Assembly (NCBI RefSeq): GCF_003590095.1
Contig: NC_039482.1
Location: 17,253,657 to 17,317,656 of the forward strand
Origin: Trichoplusia ni
Lineage: Eukaryota > Arthropoda > Insecta > Lepidoptera > Noctuidae
DNA length: 64,000 bases
Direction of reading: 5' to 3'
Each line of letters opens with the position of its first letter. The first letter of the stretch is position 1. Position numbers and translations under genes: made by a program. The notes beneath the pieces are model-generated. The model did not search any database. It saw only the letters and a list, made by a program, of their open reading frames with translations, and was not told the DNA's origin. Positions 13,022 through 23,176 of the stretch are shown one piece after another.

Positions 13022-13967
13022 TACCCTACTTTAAAGTTTGCTTGTAAAGTTTATTTTCGTTTGTAAACTGTCCCGTTTGCACGGCTACATAGTTACAAAC
13101 TTTCCGTAGTCAGTATATCTTATATTCCCAAAACTATCTTGTATATATAATGTAAGATAGATATTCTCTCAATAGACAAGTCTCTTTTCTGACAGTTCTA
13201 CATAATTTTTAGGGGTATAAATAGCCTAATTAATGGACGACTAGGTACTTATTCTGATTTCGGTTCATAAGATATAAGAACTACGGACTAATTAGTTAAT
13301 ACTAATTTAATAGAGTTAACATGATATCCATAATATTAGCCTGTAATTAACGGATGTGTCCGTGTGTTTTTACATATAATTTCTTACTAAATAATCCATT
13401 AAAGGTGGAAATTGTGACGAGTAAAAGACTTGATATGCTGAAGTTTGCGTTTTATTTTGTTGCTTACCCCTGATCTTTACTTTTTTATGTTGTTATCTCA
13501 GCAACACACTAAACATCATCTGTCAAACTATCAGGGTTCATAAGATACAGCCTGGTGATAGACAGACAAAGGAGCCTCAGTATTGGGGTTACATTTTACC
13601 CTTTGGGTATGGAACACCTAAAACCCCTTAGAACCACAATATACCCACGGAAAACCTACTCCATCAACTAAATAAAAATACTTTGAGTTTGACAAAATCG
13701 TTCAGAAGATGCGTGCACTATAAAACTATTAAACCGATTTTTTTATATCCTAACTTACATATTCATAAACACGCGGAAGATGTCGCGTCCTACTTGAAAC
13801 CAGTATCTATGTATAATATTGATTATTGAGGAATAATTTCATTCTACCTAGAACTAGAGCAAGAACAAAACAAGACATTTAGTAAATAAATGCATTCTTT
13901 ATTCATACAAAAGCATTGCAATGATGCCACACACATTGTGCAAATTATAATCACGTCCCACACTATA
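13022..13967. other. Gene-free stretch before PDCD7, with repeat fragment
   Basis: No gene seen. At 13535-13635, 'CAGCCTGGTGATAGACAGAC' and 'TTTTACCCTTTGGGTATGGAAC' mark a common lepidopteran dispersed repeat. On the minus strand an AATAAA at 13898-13903 is the likely poly(A) signal of PDCD7, 65-70 bases beyond its stop. Confidence 0.5.
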
Positions 13968-16371
13968 TTATTGAGTATCATCCATCAGGCAGTGTTCTGG
14001 TCTCGGCGCCGGCGGCACCCAGCCCACGGGGAGAGGAGATCCGTCACTGCTTATGTACTTGTCCCACTGAGTTCTGGAATTTGATAATATATTTTTTAAT
14101 CGTTGTAGTAATAGTCGGTGTAATAATATTGTTTTGTTCTTTAATAAAAAAGGTAGATAAGTACATGGATTTGTGTGCACGAGGTGCTGGTCCGAACTCG
14201 ACGCAGGCAAATTATTAATGTCACTTTTTCAGTGTTATTGACTTTATTGACGAATTATTATAACACACAACTGTCAAGCAGTCTATGTTCAAAAAATTCC
14301 CTTAATGGGAGACGCCTGAGCCCGGGAGGACATACAGAGGCTGGTATTAATTTTCAATTTAAACATTATAAGAAATCAAAAGAGCTTAAATACAGTGTCC
14401 ATCAATTTCATCCAACAAAAGAATATATATTTGTAAAACAATCCATAAGAAAATAAGTGAAAGCTCATCATGCATTTAAACTAGGACAAAAGATCATTTA
14501 AAACATAGTGGCTTCGAATGCCCTTAATAGAAGAAACGGAATTGGTAAAGACAAAGTTAATGCAATAATTTTACCTAATGTTAACGAATTGTTCCTGGTT
14601 GCCTTTAAAGTCTGCCTGCGGTTTCATCCCACCAAACAGGGTTCCCCACCACTGGTCTAGATTAGAGGCCACTTGTTTCTCTGTCTCGCTCTTACATATG
14701 TTCTGTTCTTCCTTCTTTAGAGTCGCTCGGAGATCAGCTTCTTCCTTCTCGTAAAGAACAAGTTTTTGGGTCCAAAGAGATTTTAGTTTATCTGTAAATA
14801 ATAAATTTACTTAAATAAATGTATTTTAAGGGGTTTCATGGATTCCTTTTTCGTGTTTTCTTATTTGAATTATTTTGTTGTCAATTAATTATTACTTCGA
14901 AAACTTCTTCATAAATCAATACTATGTTGATTAAACATTTCTCCCACAAAGTTAAATAGTTTACAAAGTTTTGGACTGCACGGATAGCCGAGTGGTTGAA
15001 GTCACTACGGCAAAATCCCTGTGCGCGTCGTTTCGCGGGTTCGATCCCCACGTAGTTAGGACAAACATTTGTGTGTTCCACTAATGCTTGTTCCGAGTCT
15101 GGCTGTCATTGTGCACGTGACATGTTTGTGAACCACCCGCGACACAATGATTATTTTCTTAATAGTGGATTCGTTTCTTTTTTTAAGTTAGTAAAAATTT
15201 AAAATTTTTGTACTTCATAATTTAGTGTAAGACAGGCAGTCATTTCAACGTTATTCCAACTTACCTATATTTGCAATAAAGACATTCCCATCATTCTCCG
15301 ACACATTCTCTCCTCTTCCTCTAGCCGTATTCTGTCTCGCTTTCCGCAGCTTAACTAGCGCGTCAAGCTTAGTAATACACTTCTTGGCATCGCCTTTCTT
15401 ACGGAGTACTTCTTTGAGCACCATGTCCGCTTCGAGTTTTGCTTCTTCTTCCTATTCGAGAACAAATATATTTTTATCAAGTTTAGAAAGCCGTAAGGAC
15501 TTTAATCCCCTTTTTCGAGGTTAAAACGTTCGCGCTCAGCAAGACTCCGCCCAACTTTAAGCCTATAAAATTTCTCTAAAATATATTTGATTCCTGACAA
15601 TTTAATAGACAGTAGAAAGTGAAGTGAAGTGCCGGGAGTTACAGTTTCGAATCCGCAGTTTGTGTCACTATGTAACTAACTAAGCCATTATAATTGCCTT
15701 GACCAGCTTGAAATTACCTAATATTTCCATATTATACTATATGTAAATATGTATTTTACTGTGTACTGTGTAATGTACTTTACCTGTTTTACTCTATTGA
15801 TATTATCTTGTATTTTCTGTAAATTCTCATCAATTTTCCTGGATCTCTCTTTCAACTCCTTTATCCTTTGTTCTTTGTCCTTCTTCCTCTCTAAATTGCG
15901 TCTTCTTAACCGCAACCTCTTTGCTGACCTCTTAGCTAAAAGCTTCCGTAACATCTCCAAATAAGGCCCATTCAGTTGAGACAGTGTTTTGTTAATTTGT
16001 TGCTTATTCTCCTCTATATGAGCGACGTGAGCATTCCATTCGTCATCGGGAAGCAGTGTTAGTTTTTCCAATAAGACATTCTGCTTTCTCTTCAAATTGT
16101 TTAAGGCAAGAACCAGTTGACTAATCTCCTTGCGTACTTCTGATATTGATAAGGACTTGGTTTTGACTTGTGTGACTTTCTGCATTGGTGTCTTGTTCTC
16201 AAATTTTCTAATTGCCTCCTGATCATTTTGTTCTTGATTGACAATCGCAGTACTTGGTGGAATGAAGAATGCAGGAGGTGGAGGCGGTGGTGGCACGTAA
16301 ACAGATGGCAAGCTTTGGAATGTAGCATTATTACCACAAATATTATTATAAAAATTAGGATTATAAGACAT
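13968..16371 (-). CDS. PDCD7: Programmed cell death protein 7 (U11/U12 snRNP 59K)
   Basis: Component of the U11/U12 di-snRNP of the minor spliceosome in the nucleus. Four minus-strand exons join in frame: 16371-15784, 15451-15265, 14791-14575, 14073-13968, giving 1098 nt and 365 aa (human about 485). Visible features are a proline-rich N terminus (seven prolines in a row near residues 27-33), a long charged coiled-coil region with Arg/Lys-rich stretches (about residues 75-195), and the conserved C terminus FVNIRTQWDKYISSDG...LPVGWVPPAP, matching the human RHDWDQYL...GWVLPPLP pattern. ATG 16371 is the first Met in the exon. Its start lies only 45 bp after the TBCA stop on the same strand, and no AATAAA lies between, so the two may share a transcript. 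The N-terminal half is shorter than in vertebrates. Confidence 0.93.
14975..15180 (+). repeat. tRNA-derived SINE copy in PDCD7 intron 2
   Basis: GGATAGCCGAGTGGTTGAAG (box A region), CGCGGGTTCGATCCCCACG (box B region), then the usual tail with 'GCTTGTTCCGAGTCTGGCTG' and 'GCGACACAATGATT'. It is among the best-preserved heads in the window and lies antisense to the host gene. Confidence 0.75.
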
Positions 16372-16416
16372 GATTGGTTTGTTATAATTTTAAAGGAATA
16401 GAAAAATACTGTGCTA

Positions 16417-17369
16417 TTATAAAGCTGCGTTCTCAGGGAGCTGCGGTTCTGCGTCCTTGAGTACTTGCTGTGCGGCTATATAGTCCTCGTTTTCTTTGAG
16501 GTCTTGTTCTGTTTCTAATGTAGTCTTGAGATCAGCAAATGCTTTTACCAATCTGGAAATAAGTTATGCTCATTTTTATACTACAGTAATAAATTCCAAA
16601 ATATCAGATTTCAATCTGTCACATCACCTATTTGATGTTATATGCACTAGGAGAAAACAGAAGCCTAAATGCATGAAAGAAATCCCTTTACCATAACAGT
16701 TGTATAACAGTACTTCTATAAAAACACATTTAGGCCTCACCCTTTGACTATCAAATTAAATTATTTAAATTATATGCATCACTATAAAGTTTCAGCTTTA
16801 TGCCTCATTAGTTTTTGTACACACAAACAACGATTTGCCCATCTGTCCTTATGCTAATGGCTTTCACATATGTGGTCTATAAATATTTATTGATTACCAA
16901 TATAAAAAAAATGTAAGAACAACTAAGTAATTTAACAGATATATAGATATTTTTATATAGATCTTAACAATAGAACTTTGATATGACTCATCTTTATATC
17001 TCAACAAAGAATAAGACGCCGCGTGAAGTCGCTCCTAACCTAACCGTCGCGCACCTGTTATTTTGCATAAAAAAATCTATGTTACTACGAAAAAATCTCT
17101 ATGGACTCTTACTTTAGAGGTTGATCTAAGTTTTAATAGATATTTTAGTGTTGTACTTACCGCCTTTGACAGTCAGGGACCATCATAAGAGACTCCTGCA
17201 ACACTTCCTCCTGCTTTCTGATATTGTGTTCGTCCTGGCCTTCGTCTTTTAACTTCTGTATCCTCGTCTTCTGCTGTTCTGCCTCCTTCTCGTACACGAC
17301 CTTCTCTTTAGCTATGCGCTTAACAACGCCGGTCTTAATTTTAATTTGACGAATCCTGGGATCTGCCAT
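16417..17369 (-). CDS. TBCA: Tubulin-specific chaperone A (tubulin cofactor A)
   Basis: Small cytosolic helical-bundle protein that binds beta-tubulin released from the CCT chaperonin on the tubulin-folding pathway. Two minus-strand exons, 17369-17161 and 16552-16417, give 345 nt and 114 aa (human 108). The N terminus MADPRIRQIKIKTGVVKR is nearly the vertebrate sequence, as is the exon-joining segment LQESLMMVPDCQRR. The rest is charged heptad-like sequence (TRIQKLKDEGQDEHNIRKQ; LVKAFADLKTTLETEQDLK). The splice phase is 2/1 across an Arg codon. The stop sits 45 bp before the PDCD7 start codon and I see no canonical poly(A) signal between stop and PDCD7 exon 1. The identification is secure. 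Confidence 0.96.
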
Positions 17370-19056
17370 TATTGTAAATGTGAAATGCTATTGTTTTTTA
17401 AACTGTTTGTCAAACTCCGAATGACATCTGACTGACAACTGAATAAAGGGAAAATGAAACGAAGGGAGGGGTTAGCAACTGTTCGTTTATAAATGGTAAT
17501 TTGTGTCGGTCTCGTTCGGAAATATACACAACCGAAATCTAAACAATCCGCTTGTACGAAAATGAAGAAGTTTGACTGTTTGGTGTTTATTTTCTTTATA
17601 TATAATATAGTCTTTGATCTGGTAGACCTCTAATGGGTTAATCTAATTAATACGGATTTGGGGGGAAGATCGTATAAGTGTAAAGTAAGTAATGGATGGC
17701 TGATCTCGACAAAATTGTTATTGCATATAATTCCGATAGATCAGAATTATATTCTATAGTTACTTTTTTCCATTATTAGATTATAATAGGTATTCTTCCA
17801 GCTTTCAACTTATGTAATATCAGCCTTCAATCTTTACTCTTTGCATTGTATCAGTAACTACTCATCACAATAAACATGATATGTCTTTCCTTTTTACAAC
17901 GTTAAATATTTCAGACTTTCAGTCATCGGGAAGCAGTGTTAGCTATATAAGCTATAGAGAAGACTCTATGCTTTTCCGATTTATGTTTGAATATTTAGTT
18001 TTAATCTACTTTTAAACTACAACATAAGATTTATTTTAATGTTCTCTTGTCAGTTTTTTGCATAAGCAATTTCTAGATTAAAAAAATTGAATCAAACTGT
18101 AGTAAAGTTTACCCCTGAGACCGTGATAAACAGAAAGACCTTCTTTTTCATTATTAGTTTGGATTCTCCCCGACACACTTAAGATATATGGTTAAACCGT
18201 TTTAATACCTGCCAACTGCCGCGTCATGATTCTGAGATATTAGGTATTACACAAACACAAACTTTACAAGCAAACTATTTGAGTGATGTATCTTATCCCA
18301 ACATTGATAAGTAGAATCCCGTGTACGACTACCGCACCTTTGGTCTCCAAAATCGCTCGGAAACAAGATTTTTACTGTACAAGTATAAATACGGTTTATA
18401 CAGGTCGCTCCTTTTTACCAGTCTGCGGTCACCGCCAGATGGATAACCTTGAAGGTTATAAACGATGACAGACTTTGTTTAGGGCCTAGACCTTTTTTCT
18501 CAAGAACTTGTTCAACGACTTCTGTTAAATAAAAGGTGGTTCATTTTTTTTTTTCTATGATATCATATTAAATTTCGTAGGTACAATTACCGACTTTGGC
18601 GAAGCGTAGTCATAAAATAATGATCTTGAACTATTCAATTACCAGTTTACCTTTTCCTGCGTTCTCTGGTGGAAGACCAGCCCGCCGAACGTGCCCATCA
18701 TTGCTACTCCTGTAAACCAGGGTCAGCAATAATCAACGAATCATCTAATACCAGCTGGTAGTAGTAGCCCAAGACATGTTTTGGAGAAACGATTTATTTC
18801 CTTGGAACCCGAAATGAAATAAAGTTGAGGTATTTGGTGGAGGAGGAATCTTAAAATGGTGTATAAAACAACACCCTTTAGCAAAAATTGCACGCAGCGA
18901 AAATAGCCGTAGGGATCCAATGTTTATCTGACATCGAGCTCTCGAGAACCGCCCAGATAGTAACAAAAGATTACAAAGATATGCGGTTATCCATTTGAAC
19001 TCCGACAAATAAATATATTGGGAAGTGGCCCGGAGACGACAGTACCACGTTACATC
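17370..19056. other. Intergenic region between TBCA and GH31 copy 1
   Basis: It should hold the divergent promoters of TBCA (leftward, close to 17370) and GH31 copy 1 (rightward). The latter's leader, GACGACAGTACCACG just before ATG 19057, has a CAGT that could be an arthropod initiator. A 21-base copy of PDCD7 coding sequence sits at 17922-17942. One exon-like block on the minus strand (18651-18709) is described separately. Nothing else is supported. Confidence 0.5.
18651..18709 (-). CDS. Isolated exon-like segment, unknown protein
   Basis: A 59-bp GC-rich block in AT-rich DNA, framed on the minus strand by a strong acceptor (CCCTGGTTTACAG) and a donor (AAG then GTAAAC). In the frame compatible with both, it reads VAMMGTFGGLVFHQRTQEK (19 codons, entering with one base carried over and leaving in phase 0), which looks like the end of a membrane helix followed by a polar loop. 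I find no partner exon nearby and do not recognise the protein. It could be an internal exon of a gene with long introns, a remnant, or chance. Confidence 0.3.
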
Positions 19057-22000
19057 ATGAAGCTGCTTCTGCTGATCGCAGGTAGGTTGTACTTTTTGTT
19101 GCTAAGTGACAAAATAGGAGACAGGATACAATTGGAGATGCTGGTATTTTTAAATGGAACATTCATTCAACATTCCAAGTCCAGCTAAGAGTTGGGATCA
19201 TGGGCAAAGATTGCTAGATGAGTTAAAGGGAAACGATTGACTAGCATGAGAGCCAATAAGGTTATTAATTACAAAAAGTTACTATGAGGAGTGGAACATA
19301 AAAAGTTAGTGAAAAAGCTTCTTTTCGTCTTAATGTTATCTTCGGGTTTTTACATACTTTCGTAAAAGTATTCAGTTCTTTCTATTATGCTTACATGGAC
19401 CGTGAAAATCAACGTTACCCAACTAACTATAGATGCAATACAAGGCCTTTAAATTTCCTCAGAATATTAATGTGAGTGTTATATTTCAGGAGCGACAGTG
19501 GCGCTTTGCGCCGTACCCCGCGCCCCCAGCACTCGTGAGGTTCTTATCAACGAGAATGACGACGGAAGCTTCAGCCTCACGAGCAACGGAAGTAAGTCCC
19601 GCAAAAACTTGTGGCGCTTAGGAAACATTCAAATTCGATTTTTTCTGTCTTTTTGAGACTCACAAAATATCATCCTTATGCTGGAATATGGAAAAAATAC
19701 TCTCTCGATCGACTCCTGCTTATTCTTTTTCAAGGTAACCAATAGCGTAAATTAAGTTTAATCCAATACACGTCTATAGAAGGTATAATATTTACAGGTA
19801 AATTACCTACAGCCCATATTATACTCTTATGAAACATGCAGCAACTTACAGTAAAGTGCCTTGTGGCATTTCCTTTTGTACTGACCAAAGCTTTTGACAC
19901 AGTGTACGTGGCTACCATCGGCCGCAAGGCGGGCCAGGACAGCGATGTGACCTTCAACGTAGAAGCCGTCGCCGACGATGACAGCGACGGATTCAGGATC
20001 ACCGTCTCTTGGGACGGACCCAGTGACAAAATCTTTGAGGACTGTATTGACTTTGGTGAGTTCAATTTTGATGAGCAACTCAACTCAGATTACAAGTAAA
20101 CCAGTATTAGGTTTGCTAACATTTTCCTCTTTTACGAAATCGTTACATAAAGTTACATACCTACTTCATCGAAAACCTGTTATCTAATACAATTTTTTTA
20201 TCATTGATTGACAGGCTTTATGCCTAATATTTATAACTCGTCTTAGTAAACACTTGTTTTTAAAGACAACAATTTATCTTATATTGTTGAAGTTTTCAAA
20301 CTTATCTCTAGTTAAAGTAGGTTCAGAAGGAAGCTTCTTATCAAATTGATAATATTGGCTTTATAGGGACTGCAAGCACTCTGTATTTCTATTAACTAGA
20401 GACTAATCAAATAAATCTAGATGTTATTATTAGACGTACTAATAACAAAATATGTCTATCAGGTGAAAACCAGTGGTTCGCTGGCCCGGAACAGAAACAA
20501 CAGCACTGGCCCATTCAGAACTCCAAATTGGAGAAATACTCCATCATCTCTAAGGAGGCCGACAATGCTGCGGTGAGTGAGCGTTACTGGCTCAACTCTG
20601 CCGGTACCTACCTGATCGTAGCTCCCGAAGTACCTCTCTTCGTGGACTACCACAATGTACTAGACAACCACCTCTGTCTGATAGCTGAGGTTGCCGACCC
20701 CTACTCCACAAGACGTACCCACAACAACTTGAAGTACGACTTATGGTTCTTCGAGAACGCCAAGGTCGCTCACCAGCACGCCGTCGACACTTACCTCGGC
20801 AAGCCCTCCGGCATTCCGGACTACAGGATGATCCAGTACCCTATCTGGTCCACCTGGGCAAGATACTCCCGAGAAATCGACCAGGACAGCCTCTGGGCTT
20901 TCGCTAACGAGATCAAGGACAGTGGTTTCCCCAACGCTCAGTTCGAAATCGATGACCTTTGGGAAGTCTGCTACGGTTCCCTGTTCGTGGACGTCAGGAA
21001 GCTTCCCGATCTCAAGAAGCTTATTCAGGACATTAAGAGCCTCGGCTTCAGGGTTGCTATTTGGACGCATCCCTTCATCAACAAGGATTGTGAACCGTGG
21101 TACTCTGAAGCTTTAGGAAAAGGGTAAGTCTAAAATATATTCTATGAACATCCCAAATAACTTTTTAAGACATTAGTTTGTTTAATTACCAATATCTTTC
21201 TCCCTTTCAGCTACCTGGTCCTGAACGAAGAGGGTAGCCCCGACTCCACCTGGTGGAACAACAACGGCTCAGTCCCTGGCTACATCGACTTCACCAACCC
21301 CGAGGCAGCTGAGTGGTACTCCAGCAGAGTCCAGAACCTTATCGACACTTACGACATCGACACCATCAAGTTTGATGCCGGAGAGTCCAGCTGGTCTCCT
21401 CAGGTCAATAAAAAGATACTTAAAACAACCAAAAAACGCTATTCTGCTTCATGAGAATAACACATACGATTCGATGAAACTTATTTGAACTTACCTCTCT
21501 GAGCCCTCAAAGATATCAAAAAACTTTAATCGAATGCTTAATATATTTAGAATAGTAATTAAGTCCGAGAATAGTATAAGTAGAGGTTAAACTGCATTTC
21601 CTCATATCTCTGCAGATCCCAGTACAGAACGGTCTCGACATCGACCTGCACCCCGGACACATCGTGCAGTCCTACGTGCGCACCGTCGCCAAGTTCGGAC
21701 CTGCCATCGAAATCAGATCCGGAATGAGGTACGCATGAGCACATGAGCATATTTATAATCATAGTCCGATGCAGTTATAAGCATCCCAAGAAAGCAAACT
21801 TACTTTGCTTGATTGTATCTTTCGTCTTTCGGTGATTACCGTATAAAACTGGGTAACAGTACAAAATTCTCTATATTCCATCCATTTCAAGGCTGTGACA
21901 TATATTAAGTCTATATCGAAATCGAATTCCCAATCTTACTATCTTCTTCTATGTCAGGACCCAAGACCTGCCGGTATTCATCCGTATGGTTGACAAGGAC

Positions 22001-23176
22001 ACCTACTGGGACTTCAACAACGGCTTGGCCACCCTTGTGACTACCCTCCTGTCCATGAACCTCAACGGCTACACCCTCGTGCTCCCCGACATGATCGGAG
22101 GCAACGGCTACAACGAGTCCCCCAGCAAGGAGCTGTTCATCAGGTGGCTGCAGGCTAACGTGTTCATGCCTACACTGCAGTACTCCTTCGTGCCTTGGGA
22201 TCATGATGATGAGGTAACTTTATGATCTTAAAAAAGTATACATTATCTAATATCCATTTTCCAGCTTGGTAGAAAAACTCTTCTGAGTTTTTAAAAGGCT
22301 TCGAATTGTTGTTTGAAGAATACCGTAAAATAAAATAAATATGAAAACCGGATTAAAATCTATGTTTACGTCATTTTCAATCGAAGTATTAAGGGCATTG
22401 TTTATTATATGACTAATTGCTCAATTGTCTTCAGTATAATAATAATACCTGTCTTCTTAATACATTCTTCTTAAACTCCCAGACCGTAGAGATCTCCCGT
22501 CGCTACACCCACTTGCACGCTGACTACGCGGACACCATCGTGGCCGCTATGGAGGCCTCCGTCAAGGACGGTACTCCCGTCAACCCGCCCATCTGGTGGC
22601 TGGACCCCAACGACCAGGACGCACTCGCAGTTAATGATGGTAAGATAAACTATACCAGGGATGGATGAATAGCTATGGTTGAAAAAGTTCAAGATAAGAG
22701 AGATGACGAATCATGTTCGAGATTTTTTATCAAATACGCATTATTATATTTAATTACAAAAAAAGTGGACGATGATGTAGGTGATGATATATAGTAGTAA
22801 TTAATTAGCTACTAACAAAGTTACCCTAAAGTATCTACGATACAGCAATTATTAAATGAATATACTTAATTAGTAAGAAAGGGACTTGAAACAGAACGAA
22901 TGACCACTTAAAACAATGCACAATTAACTCATCAATTAATGACAATCAAATCTAAAATAATCTTCACCAATTCTAACCTATTTCTCAGAATTCCTGCTTG
23001 GCGAGAAGATCCTAGCCGCGCCAGTGATGGTGGAGGGCGCGGTGTCACGTGACGTGTACCTGCCCCGCGGGAACTGGCGGGACGGCAACAGCGGGGAGCT
23101 GGTGCAGGGCCCCGTCTGGCTCAGGGACTACCCGGCGCCCCTCGACGTGCTCCCGTACTTCACGCTGGAAGATTGA
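19057..23176 (+). CDS. GH31 glycosidase, MYORG-like, array copy 1
   Basis: Probable secreted alpha-glycosidase of glycoside hydrolase family 31, closest in pattern to myogenesis-regulating glycosidase (MYORG) and insect relatives. Nine exons: 19057-19081, 19490-19591, 19903-20055, 20463-21123, 21211-21403, 21616-21728, 21958-22213, 22483-22639, 22989-23176; 1848 nt, 615 aa. The signal peptide is MKLLLLIAGATVALCAVPRA. The catalytic barrel has YPIWSTWARYSREI, FEIDDLWEVCYG, IWTHPFINKDCEPWY, the nucleophile loop IKFDAGESSW (Asp369) and the acid/base loop LVLPDMIGGNGY (Asp460), assigned by family alignment. It ends in ...LDVLPYFTLED with no membrane tail, unlike copies 2 and 4. Poly(A) candidates are ATTAAA at 23201 and AATAAA at 23297. 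The substrate is not predictable: human MYORG acts on an alpha-galactoside, whereas many GH31 enzymes are alpha-glucosidases. Confidence 0.9.

Noticed and set aside
2150..15180. tRNA genes at the GGTTCGATCCC motifs
   Set aside because: Only the promoter-like half of a tRNA is present, followed each time by the same unrelated tail; these are SINEs.
15718..15783. Read-through C terminus of PDCD7 exon 1
   Set aside because: A GT donor at 15783 joins in frame to an exon with conserved PDCD7 sequence; the read-through part is intronic.
20741..21070. Long antisense frames opposite the GH31 exons
   Set aside because: They are GC-driven shadows of the coding strand, with no family features and no splice logic.
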